Positions 46,070-53,698 of a stretch of DNA of 64,000 nt are shown here, piece by piece. Source of the DNA: Allopusillimonas soli. Its GTDB lineage: Bacteria > Pseudomonadota > Gammaproteobacteria > Burkholderiales > Burkholderiaceae_B. Where the stretch lies: the NCBI RefSeq assembly GCF_004153445.1, contig NZ_SDQC01000008.1:31421-95420 (forward strand), in the 5' to 3' direction. Each line of letters starts with the position of its first letter. Within the stretch, counting starts at the first letter, position 1. Below the pieces are notes generated by a model. That model did no database searches. It was not told the origin of the DNA and was given only the letters and a program-made list of their open reading frames with translations. Position numbers and translations under genes: made by a program.

Positions 46070-46483
46070 ATGGCATTTATTCCCGCAAAGCGCCCGATTG
46101 TGGCGTTTCCCATTTCTGTGTCCGTCTATACAGAAGACGGCTCCACCGTGGAACTGTCTTTTACTGCCCAATACCGACGTGCGCAGCGCCAGGAGCTGAC
46201 CGACCTGAACGATGGCGCCGTCAACCACGGCCTGAGAAGCATGGGGCGCGAGCCCATCGAGCGCGAGGATGGCAAACCCATTCCCGCTTGGCCCTACGAT
46301 AGCGATGATGCATTCCTTGTTGACCGGATGGTGGGTTGGTCTGGCGTGCAGAACGCTTCGGGTGGCGAAAAGCCCTTTAGCAAGGAGGCGCTGGCCGAGG
46401 TCCTGTCGGACTATCCAGAACTGGTACCGGCGCTGTTTCGGGGCTTTTTCAAGGCACATGAGGGGGCGCGAGAAAAAAACTAG
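46070..46483 (+). CDS. Tail assembly chaperone, gpG-like
   Basis: 137 residues from ATG 46070 with GGAG 10 bp upstream. FTAQYRRAQRQELTDLNDGAVN and LSDYPELVPALFRGFFKAHEG are typical of small tail chaperones. The last codons read GAA AAA AAC TAG, a slippery A_AAA_AAC directly before the stop, so some ribosomes should shift into the downstream frame. Confidence 0.85.
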   Translation: MAFIPAKRPIVAFPISVSVYTEDGSTVELSFTAQYRRAQRQELTDLNDGAVNHGLRSMGREPIEREDGKPIPAWPYDSDDAFLVDRMVGWSGVQNASGGEKPFSKEALAEVLSDYPELVPALFRGFFKAHEGAREKN

Positions 46484-46866
46484 TTGAGGCTGCCCGGTAT
46501 TGGACCAGGGGTGGGAAGTTGCCTGCGAGCGACTTCATTCCTGACGACACAGTGCTGGCAGCCTTGCTTGCCGCCGGCGCACCGCCTGAGGTGATTGCGG
46601 CAGCGCGCGGTGCGCAGCGCCATGAGCAAACCGAGCATTTTGAGGTCTGGCCTGAGAACTGGCAGTCCGTCGAGCTCTTTCTGGATCTGGCCACCAGTTG
46701 GACGTGGCTTTCCGGTGGCTTGACCGTGCCGGCTCGCCTCGGTTTGCCCGCCACCCAGGTCCAGGCAGCCATCCGCATGCTGGGCCTGCGTGGCTCAAAC
46801 CGCACGCAGGCCTATCGTGACGTTCGCACGATGGAATCGGCCGTTCTTGAGGAATTATCCAAGTGA
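46070..46866 (+). CDS. Tail assembly chaperone GT fusion by -1 frameshift
   Basis: A -1 shift at 46474-46480 would join the G protein to LVEAARYWTRGGKLPASDFIPDD and the rest of the overlapping frame, giving about 265 residues. The downstream frame has no good start of its own (TTG at 46519 without a suitable ribosome site). In lambda, GT binds the tape-measure and tube proteins. The tape-measure gene starts at the GT stop (GTGA). Confidence 0.85.
46474..46480 (+). promoter_or_regulatory. Slippery heptamer A_AAA_AAC for -1 frameshifting
   Basis: The heptamer is in the correct register and is followed at once by the zero-frame stop TAG. Lambda uses GGGAAAG at the equivalent place. Confidence 0.85.
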
Positions 46867-49415
46867 CCAACAAGCAAATTGGCGTAACGCTGACCGCCGA
46901 TGTGGACAGCCTGCGCCGGGGCATGTCGTCGGCGCAGGCTGCTACCGTGGATTTTGCCCGGCAGTCCGAATCCGCCTTAAGCCGCGCCTCGGTGGCCACC
47001 ACCCGTTACGGGCGCAGCCAGAAGGAACTATCGATGGCCATGCGCGGGGTGCCGGCCCAGATCACGGATATCGTGACCTCGCTGCAGGCCGGGCAGCGGC
47101 CCATGTCTGTGCTGTTGCAGCAAGGCGGACAGTTGAAAGACATGTTTGGCGGCATCGCGCCGGCGGCCCGCGCACTGGGCAGCACGCTGATATCACTTAT
47201 TAACCCGCTCACAATAGTGGCTGGCGGCGCTGCGCTTCTCGCGGCTGCTTATATTAGTGGGGAAAAAGAATCGCAGGCGCTCCAGAAGGCGCTCATCACC
47301 ACAGGACATTACGCGGGGATCACGGCCGATCAACTGGCCGAAATGGCTGAACGCGTAGGCAAGACGGCAGGCACGACGGGTAAGGCTGCTGAAGCGCTTG
47401 TCAAGGTAGTTTCCTCAGGAAAGATTGCGGGCAGCGCCATTGAACAAGTTGGCCTTGCCGCTATTGCCATGGAGGATGCCACCGGCCAGGCGATCAAGAA
47501 AACGATAGATCAGTTTGAGTCGCTCGCCGATTCGCCCTCAGATGCCATTGTCAAGCTTAATAGCCAGTATCATTTTCTGACTGCGGCTGTGTATGAGCAG
47601 ATCACAGCCCTGGAGGATCAGGGACGCAAAGACGATGCGGCTGCGCTGGCACAGCGAACCTATGCCTCTGCGGTGCAACAACGCGCGCAGGAAGTGCAAG
47701 AAAGCGTCGGCTATATGGAGCGCGCATGGTCTTCGCTCAAGGGCGTCGTAGTTGGTGCCTGGGATGCCATGAAAGATGTCGGGCGCACAACCACAGCCCA
47801 GGAAGAGCTTGCCAAAATAGATGCCGAGATAGCGAAACGCGAAGGCGGTTTCGACCTAACTGGCAGGCTCGCCAAACTTAAATCGCGCCGCGAAGGATTG
47901 CGCGACCTGATTAAATGGCGGGATGCTGCCGCGCGCGCTCGCGCTGACGACATTCGCGCTCAGAATCTGGCTATCTCGGCCGAGGACACCATTCTCAAAC
48001 TGCGCGAGCAGTCCGCCAGTAAAACCGACAAACTGAACAAGGCGCTGAAGGACTATCGGGACAATCTCAAGGCAATTCGCGCCCTTAATCCGGCCAAGGA
48101 TTCCGAGCTATACAAGAAATTCCTCGATCCCGCGAAGATCGCCGCTGACGAGGCGGCCATTCGCAACAAGTTCAAGGAAAGTGGTTCCTCGGGTTCTCAC
48201 GATGACGCCGCCACCAAGCTGCTGCAACGACTGCGCCAGAGTGAGACCGTCACCATGGCGCAACTTGCCAGCGAACAAAAGCTCACCTCGGCACAGCAGG
48301 AGCGGCTTAAATATGAGCAGCTGTTTGCTGATCTGAAGGAAAAGAAGGTTCTGACCACTGATCAGAAGAGTCTTTTGCTCAATGAAAGCCTCATCCGTGC
48401 CCAACTGGATCGCAATGTGGCCGCGGAGCAGGAATTGCGCACAAAGAAGGAGGCCGTAAAGGTCGACGCCCTGCGCGCATCCCTCGCGGCCTCCCTGGCG
48501 GCGGATCAGCAACAATATGAAGAGCAGCTGGCGGGTGCAGGCCTTGGCAAGCAGGCACAGGATGAGCTACGCGCCCGCCAGAAGATCATGCGTGATTACC
48601 AGCGTGATCTGAAGCGCGCATCACAAGGATTCCTCGAAGGCGATATTGGCAAGCAAACCTATGAACGCCAGATCGAGCTGCTACAGGAGAATCTGGACGA
48701 GCGCCTTGCCCTGCAGCGCCAATACTATCTGGATTTGCGCCAAGAGCAGGCCGAGTGGCGCAATGGCGCCACGGCGGGCCTGGCTGATTACCTGGATGCC
48801 ACGCGCGACGTGGCTAGCCAGACCAAGACGCTCTTTACCGATGCATTCAAGGGCATGGAGGATGCGATCACCACGTTCGTGACTACCGGCAAGCTCAGTT
48901 TCTCAGAGTTCGCCGATAGCGTAATCAACGATATGGTGCGCATGGCGGTTCAACAGAACATTACCGGGCCCTTGGCCCAAGCAGCCAGCAACGTTCTCGG
49001 CAACCTCTTCGGCGGGCAATCGGCGCCATCGGGCGTAACGCCTGGTGTGGATTGGGTCTACAAAAACGCCACGGGCAACGTCTATGCAGGTCCAAGCATA
49101 TCAGCCTATTCCAACACCGTGGTCGACAAGCCCACATTCTTCGCGCGTGGGGGTAATGTCATGGGCGAGGCTGGCCCAGAGGCAATACTGCCGCTCAAGC
49201 GTGGCCCAGATGGTAATCTGGGTGTCAGAGCAGTAGCGGGACAGAACGCTGCGCCCAACGTCAAAATCAACATCATCAATCAGGGCGGCGAGCGCATGCA
49301 GGGTCAAACCACGGCGCCCAAATTCGATGGCGAGCAGTGGGTGATTGACGTGTGGCTCAAGAAGGCGAGAACCAGCGGCGCGTTCCGGTCAGAGATTCGC
49401 GGAGTGCTGGCGTAA
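46863..49415 (+). CDS. Tail tape-measure protein
   Basis: 850 residues, GTG start coupled to the GT stop. The N-terminal phage-tape-measure region has QKELSMAMRGVPAQITDIVTSLQAGQRPMSVLLQQGGQLKDMFGG. Membrane-like helices sit near 115-130 (LGSTLISLINPLTIVAGGAALLAA). Long coiled-coil segments cover about 300-620. A lambda-type C-terminus follows (FKGMEDAITTFVTTGKLSFSEFADSVINDM). Its length sets the tail length, comparable to lambda H (853). Confidence 0.95.
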   Translation: MTNKQIGVTLTADVDSLRRGMSSAQAATVDFARQSESALSRASVATTRYGRSQKELSMAMRGVPAQITDIVTSLQAGQRPMSVLLQQGGQLKDMFGGIAPAARALGSTLISLINPLTIVAGGAALLAAAYISGEKESQALQKALITTGHYAGITADQLAEMAERVGKTAGTTGKAAEALVKVVSSGKIAGSAIEQVGLAAIAMEDATGQAIKKTIDQFESLADSPSDAIVKLNSQYHFLTAAVYEQITALEDQGRKDDAAALAQRTYASAVQQRAQEVQESVGYMERAWSSLKGVVVGAWDAMKDVGRTTTAQEELAKIDAEIAKREGGFDLTGRLAKLKSRREGLRDLIKWRDAAARARADDIRAQNLAISAEDTILKLREQSASKTDKLNKALKDYRDNLKAIRALNPAKDSELYKKFLDPAKIAADEAAIRNKFKESGSSGSHDDAATKLLQRLRQSETVTMAQLASEQKLTSAQQERLKYEQLFADLKEKKVLTTDQKSLLLNESLIRAQLDRNVAAEQELRTKKEAVKVDALRASLAASLAADQQQYEEQLAGAGLGKQAQDELRARQKIMRDYQRDLKRASQGFLEGDIGKQTYERQIELLQENLDERLALQRQYYLDLRQEQAEWRNGATAGLADYLDATRDVASQTKTLFTDAFKGMEDAITTFVTTGKLSFSEFADSVINDMVRMAVQQNITGPLAQAASNVLGNLFGGQSAPSGVTPGVDWVYKNATGNVYAGPSISAYSNTVVDKPTFFARGGNVMGEAGPEAILPLKRGPDGNLGVRAVAGQNAAPNVKINIINQGGERMQGQTTAPKFDGEQWVIDVWLKKARTSGAFRSEIRGVLA

Positions 49416-49762
49416 TGGCAACCTTCCCCTCCTACGCCAAGATCCTGCTGCCGGGCTTCTCCGAAGAGCCGGATTATGGCGTTCTGCGCACCGACATGGA
49501 CGGCGGTCTGGCCAAGCAGCGCCCGCGCTGGAACAAGCCCGTCGTCACACGCGAGGCCACTATTCTTGTCTACAACCTGGCCGACAAGCTCGCATTCGAC
49601 GAATGGGCAGGCCAGGAACTTACGGGTGCAGCCGGCTGGTTTGACTGGCTCGATCCACTGGATGGCGTGACAAAGAAAACCCGGATCGTGGGCGGCAAAT
49701 ATCGCTGGACCAGTCCCGGCGTGGTGTGGCTTGCGCAGTGCCAGCTGGAGACGATCGGATGA
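49415..49762 (+). CDS. Minor tail protein, gpM-like
   Basis: 115 residues from ATG 49415. LPGFSEEPDYGVLRTDMDGGLAKQRPRW then strands ending VGGKYRWTSPGVVWLAQCQLETI. Size and order right after the tape measure match lambda M, part of the tail tip. Confidence 0.78.
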   Translation: MATFPSYAKILLPGFSEEPDYGVLRTDMDGGLAKQRPRWNKPVVTREATILVYNLADKLAFDEWAGQELTGAAGWFDWLDPLDGVTKKTRIVGGKYRWTSPGVVWLAQCQLETIG

Positions 49763-50280
49763 GCTACTCCAAAGCCGGCCGTCGCAACCTGCTGGCCACA
49801 AGCGCCGATGAGCCGCTGCTGCAGCTCATCGAGATCACGCACCCGGATCTGGCCGAGCCTGCCCGGTTCGTCAATGACAACGAAAACATCGTTGTCGAGG
49901 GCCACACATTCTTTGCCACGGCCTTTACGCTCATCAAGCCGGACGACGTAGACCAGCAAACGCCCAAGGCGCAGCTGTCGGTCGATAACGTGGGCCGTGA
50001 GCTCACGCAGTGGCTGGAATATTCCAACGGCGGCAAAGGTGCGCGCTGTCGCATCCTGGCCGTGCTGCGCTCATCTAATGAAGAGTATGCCACCGATTAT
50101 TTTGCCCAGGATTACACCCTGGCCAGCAATCCGGATATCGAATTCGACATGACGCTCGATCTGTCTGGGATCCACATCAATAACGCCCAGGTTTCCAGTG
50201 ACCTGGGCTTTCAGAACACGCTCATGCAGCCGGCGGTCACGATGCGCTTTGATCCGCTGACAACACCTGGTGCTTACTGA
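49759..50280 (+). CDS. Minor tail protein, DUF1833/gpL-like
   Basis: 173 residues from ATG 49759. LLQLIEITHPDLAEPARFVNDNENIVVEGHTFFATAFTL and SVDNVGRELTQWLEY match the DUF1833 tail-tip family. ATGA overlap with the gpM-like gene. Confidence 0.82.
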   Translation: MSYSKAGRRNLLATSADEPLLQLIEITHPDLAEPARFVNDNENIVVEGHTFFATAFTLIKPDDVDQQTPKAQLSVDNVGRELTQWLEYSNGGKGARCRILAVLRSSNEEYATDYFAQDYTLASNPDIEFDMTLDLSGIHINNAQVSSDLGFQNTLMQPAVTMRFDPLTTPGAY

Positions 50281-50290
50281 GGATTCAACG

Positions 50291-50575
50291 ATGGCGCTAC
50301 AACTTGTGCAGGGTGATCTGACTCCTGTCATTGAGCTTGCCGTATCCGGATTGGATTTGACCGGCAAAACGCTGCAGTACTGGGTATCAGCCCATGGTTC
50401 CTGCGAACCGCTCAAGCTGGAGGCCTTCCTGCAGGAAGATGGAAAGACTATTCATGTTCCTCTGACAGCCCAGGCCACAGCAAATCCCGGCACCTTTTAC
50501 GCGCAGTTGGTCGTGGTGGGAGAGATGACCGTCTACGACAAGCAGACCATCGTCATCCGTGCGAGGTGTGCTTGA
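50291..50575 (+). CDS. Hypothetical tail protein, BppU-like N-domain
   Basis: 94 residues from ATG 50291. LVQGDLTPVIELAVSGLDLTGKTLQYWVSAHG then strands to TVYDKQTIVIRAR. The pattern is that of an Ig-like baseplate upper-protein domain. It is followed by a 48-residue gene and the appendage protein. Confidence 0.5.
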   Translation: MALQLVQGDLTPVIELAVSGLDLTGKTLQYWVSAHGSCEPLKLEAFLQEDGKTIHVPLTAQATANPGTFYAQLVVVGEMTVYDKQTIVIRARCA

Positions 50576-50721
50576 TGCAGGCCAGAATCATCAACACAGT
50601 TCAGCTCACGGCGGTTGCGGTGTCGTGTCTGATGATCGACGGTGTCCGGCTCATCGTGCCGCCACGCCACTACAACACTTATGCAACTGATTACTTCGCG
50701 CAACTCTACACGAAGGATTGA
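50575..50721 (+). CDS. Small hypothetical tail-region protein (48 aa)
   Basis: Starts at ATG 50575 overlapping the previous stop (TGATG). MQARIINTVQLTAVAVSCLMIDGVRLIVPP and HYNTYATDYFAQLYTKD. Its end overlaps a TTG codon ahead of the next gene. Not recognised. Confidence 0.55.
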   Translation: MQARIINTVQLTAVAVSCLMIDGVRLIVPPRHYNTYATDYFAQLYTKD

Positions 50722-50723
50722 CC

Positions 50724-52211
50724 ATGCCACTTGTATTACGAAACGAGAAGGGATCGCCGCTCACCAATGCCGAGGTGGACGGCAATTTCACCTATCTGGA
50801 CGATAAGGCCGATAGCGCGCAGTCTGCAGCCGACACCGCACAGAACACCGCCAACCTCGCCGGCCAGGCTGCACAGCAGGCCCAGGACACGGCGGATGCC
50901 GCAGGCCAGGCCGCCGATGAGGCCCAGGCCGGCGTCGACACGCTGGCCGTGCAATCGGCCTTCGAACGCGACAACCTGCGCGCCATGCTCATGCAATCGC
51001 GCTACGGTGACGGCCCATATCCAACCATAGACTGGCAATTTGCCGGGGCCAGCAGGCTCGATCCGAGGATAACGTTTTCGCGGGCGAGTGCCGACACAAT
51101 CTATAACGCCTCTGGCAAGTTGGTGACGCTGGGCGCTGATGTGCCTGCGTTTCCTTATGATCCTGCTACGGGGCGGGCATTGGGGTTTCGGGTGCAGGCG
51201 CAGGCTACTAACTGCCTTAACGGCAGTGGCGTTCCCACTGAGTACGGGTTTGTGCGCGGCAATATAACTGAGCAAGCGACATTTGCCGGGTACAAGATGG
51301 CCAAGTATGCTCCAACCGCCGAGGTGGGCGAGCACTTCGTGGAGAAGTCGGATGCGAACACGACGGCGGTAGGAACGCTAAACAGTGCGCAGATGGTGGT
51401 GAAACCAGCCGAGGTGACATCAATAGCGATACGACTTGCTGGCGCAAGCGTTCAGTGGTGCACCGTGGACTTTTCGGTCAGTCCTCCTGCCATCTCTACC
51501 CCGCCTCCCCCAGGTCAAGGAACCGTGTCCGCGACCCCGCTTGCTGATGGCGTCTATCTTTTAAAGCTCGAAGGCATACCGACAGCACAAGAGAGTGGCA
51601 GACACTATCTGCGAGCACAAGCGCAGAACACCGGCGATTATGACGGCACGAAAGGCTTCTGGTTTGGCGGCTTCATGCTTGAGCAGGGCGCGGCAAAATG
51701 CTCGTCCTATATCGAGACGCCTTCGGGTTCACAAGGTACGCGCGCAGCCGATTCCGCGATCATTGCCGGCAGCGATTTCAGCGATTGGTTTAACCCCAGC
51801 GAAGGGACCTTTGTTATTGACGCGAAGTGGCTATCTAAAGTCGGTACCAATTCTTATCTGCTTGGCCTGTCTGACGGCACAACAAATAGTTTTCTCGGCA
51901 TTCGCATCAATTCAGGCAACACACTTGAGGTTGGCTTTACGACTGGCGCAGGCGTCCAAACGATCAAATGGACGACGCCCGCGCTGCCGTTGGACTTGAA
52001 AGTGGCGGTTTCTTACAAAGAGGGCCGCGTGGCGTTTGTCAAAGATGGCGAACTAGTCGGTTCTTCCCCGTTTTCTGTGACGACGTTTGATAGGGCCGAA
52101 CTGTGTGGCCTTGTCAACACCCAATCCTTTGGCGCGCAGGCGATCAGTAAAGCTATTTCCTACTACCCCCTCGCCCTGTCCGACACGCAACTAGAGGCCC
52201 TGACATCATGA
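50724..52211 (+). CDS. Tail appendage protein with coiled coil and lectin-like domain
   Basis: 495 residues from ATG 50724 (AAGGA 6 bp upstream; TTG 50718 is an alternative). The N-terminal LRNEKGSPLTNAEVDGNF motif is common in phage fibres. An Ala/Gln-rich heptad region (about 30-75) suggests a trimeric coiled coil. The C-terminal half (about 335-495, FSDWFNPSEGTFVIDAKWL onward) looks like a concanavalin/LamG jelly-roll, likely binding host glycan. Confidence 0.75.
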   Translation: MPLVLRNEKGSPLTNAEVDGNFTYLDDKADSAQSAADTAQNTANLAGQAAQQAQDTADAAGQAADEAQAGVDTLAVQSAFERDNLRAMLMQSRYGDGPYPTIDWQFAGASRLDPRITFSRASADTIYNASGKLVTLGADVPAFPYDPATGRALGFRVQAQATNCLNGSGVPTEYGFVRGNITEQATFAGYKMAKYAPTAEVGEHFVEKSDANTTAVGTLNSAQMVVKPAEVTSIAIRLAGASVQWCTVDFSVSPPAISTPPPPGQGTVSATPLADGVYLLKLEGIPTAQESGRHYLRAQAQNTGDYDGTKGFWFGGFMLEQGAAKCSSYIETPSGSQGTRAADSAIIAGSDFSDWFNPSEGTFVIDAKWLSKVGTNSYLLGLSDGTTNSFLGIRINSGNTLEVGFTTGAGVQTIKWTTPALPLDLKVAVSYKEGRVAFVKDGELVGSSPFSVTTFDRAELCGLVNTQSFGAQAISKAISYYPLALSDTQLEALTS

Positions 52212-52480
52212 GCACAGTTTTCTACCGCTTCCCTGACGCACAGACATTCGACTCGGTGGTGCCCAAGGACGCCGAAGGAAGCCCGACCATGCCCAACCTC
52301 GACATCATCGGCACCATCCATGAGGGCGGCCAATGGGACGACGATGGCACCGTGATTGTCGCCCCAACTGCCATACCGGGTTATCACGTCAACACGCCCG
52401 AACCCGTGCCGGAGCTTGAGCCGTACAGGATCGAGCGCCCGAACAGCCCGTATCGGGTGTTTGCGGGGGATGAGTCATGA
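52208..52480 (+). CDS. Small tail-associated hypothetical protein (90 aa)
   Basis: MSTVFYRFPDAQTFDSVVPKDAEGSPTMPNLDIIGTIHEGG, then PAIPGYHVNTPEP-type Pro-rich end. It is similar in style to short proteins that follow phage fibre genes. ATGA overlaps on both sides. Confidence 0.55.
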   Translation: MSTVFYRFPDAQTFDSVVPKDAEGSPTMPNLDIIGTIHEGGQWDDDGTVIVAPTAIPGYHVNTPEPVPELEPYRIERPNSPYRVFAGDES

Positions 52481-52761
52481 ACCGAACCAATATTGAGCAC
52501 GCGGCCTACGCGGTGCTCATGCAGGCTGTCATAGGCCTGATATCGGGCAATTGGTGGATCGGGGCTGCATTCGGTGCGGCCTTTTTCTTGGGCCGTGAAC
52601 ACGCGCAGCGCGAGTATCACCTGGGCGATCCCTCGCACCTGCCACCCTGGAGGGCTTTCGATGTCTGGAATTGGACTACTGATGCTCGGCTCGATCTGCT
52701 GTGTCCTGTGGCTGCTGTGCTTGTGCTGGCAGGGGTTGCGGGGTATGTCGAGGGATTTTGA
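52477..52761 (+). CDS. Small membrane protein in tail operon (94 aa)
   Basis: Two hydrophobic regions (VLMQAVIGLISGNWWIGAAFGAAFFLG and LLCPVAAVLVLAGVAGYVEG) flank a polar middle with HAQREYHLGDPSHLPPWRAFDVWNW. Function unknown. It lies outside the lysis cassette, so it is probably not the main holin. Confidence 0.55.
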   Translation: MNRTNIEHAAYAVLMQAVIGLISGNWWIGAAFGAAFFLGREHAQREYHLGDPSHLPPWRAFDVWNWTTDARLDLLCPVAAVLVLAGVAGYVEGF

Positions 52762-52817
52762 GGATGAGGGAATGGCTGGCGTGGTAGGATTTCCTCACAA
52801 AGAATAAAGGAGGAAAA

Positions 52818-53228
52818 ATGCGAGCACTGGTTATTGTTGCGGCGTTGGTGTTGTTGGGTGGGTGTGCGCCCGCCACGCTGGATGGGGTTCGAAATCTCGG
52901 CCCGGAGAGCGCCTATACCTTCACTGCGCCCGAAAACTATCAGGCTGTCTACCGCACAGTACTGAAGCAATCAAGAAAATGCCACGAGTCCGGCTTGATC
53001 ACCGCACAGATTGTCGTGCACGGTGACCTTTATCAGGACATCAAAGCGGGGACGGTCTCCGTCGAGCTACATGGCGGGTTGGGCGTCGATGTGTACCAAG
53101 TAATCGATATCAAGGCTGTCGACGATGATTCGAGCCGCGTGTTGGCACACTATAGCGTCGGCTCTCCCAGCCAGAAAGGCGATTTGCTCAAACGGTGGGT
53201 GCTTGATGGAGAGGCCGCCTGCAAATGA
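52818..53228 (+). CDS. Lipoprotein moron, BPTD_2524-like
   Basis: 136 residues with a lipobox LLGGCAP (Cys16) after MRALVIVAALVL. The mature part has YTFTAPENYQAVYRTVLKQSRKC and repeated beta strands, resembling Bordetella BPTD_2524-type lipoproteins. It has a strong AAAGGAGG ribosome site and its own terminator (53276-53300), inside the tail operon. A superinfection-exclusion role is possible. Confidence 0.7.
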   Translation: MRALVIVAALVLLGGCAPATLDGVRNLGPESAYTFTAPENYQAVYRTVLKQSRKCHESGLITAQIVVHGDLYQDIKAGTVSVELHGGLGVDVYQVIDIKAVDDDSSRVLAHYSVGSPSQKGDLLKRWVLDGEAACK

Positions 53229-53275
53229 TTAAAGAGCATCACTAAAAAGAACTCACACTGGTTTTTGTTCCGACT

Positions 53276-53300
53276 GGCCCTGCACTCGCAGGGCCTTTTT
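53276..53300 (+). terminator. Terminator after the tail-operon lipoprotein
   Basis: GGCCCTGC-ACTC-GCAGGGCC followed by TTTTT is a strong intrinsic terminator. It stands in the middle of the late operon, so late transcription must read through it. Confidence 0.88.
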
Positions 53301-53314
53301 CATGGGCATTGCAA

Positions 53315-53698
53315 ATGCATTGGTCTGACTCATACGTCAATATCGCGTACGTTCCAGAAATGGCTGACTGTGCCGTTCTGGCTGCGCGCGTGGCAAATGA
53401 TGTGCTGGGCAAAGAAATAACGCTACCTGTATCTCATGCTGCCACCATCCGCGCCCAGGCCCGTCAGGTTGACGAACTGAAGGATGACTACGCGGTTCGC
53501 GTGGCTGCGCCCATAGATGGCCAGCCGGTGCTGCTCATCGGACGCGGCCAAAGCTGCCACATTGGCGTCATGTGCTGGATCGCTCATGAGTGGTGGGTGC
53601 TGCATGCCAATCAGTCCTTTGGGTTCGTCACGCGCGAGCGGCTGCGTGATCTGACCCGTCTGCATTTTAAGGTTGAGGGGTTCTATCAATGGCTGTAA
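53315..53698 (+). CDS. NlpC/P60-like tail protein (gpK-like)
   Basis: 127 residues from ATG 53315 (TTG 53309 is in frame). Catalytic Cys in MADCAVLAARVANDVLG, His in SCHIGVMCWI, with HEWWVLHAN following. It is a short papain-like domain that trims peptidoglycan during DNA entry. It overlaps the tip-protein gene by 10 bp, matching lambda K-I-J order. Confidence 0.8.
   Translation: MHWSDSYVNIAYVPEMADCAVLAARVANDVLGKEITLPVSHAATIRAQARQVDELKDDYAVRVAAPIDGQPVLLIGRGQSCHIGVMCWIAHEWWVLHANQSFGFVTRERLRDLTRLHFKVEGFYQWL

Noticed and set aside
46519..46866. Independent gene starting at TTG 46519
   Set aside because: No suitable ribosome site, and the frame continues upstream to the slippery heptamer, so a frameshift product fits better.
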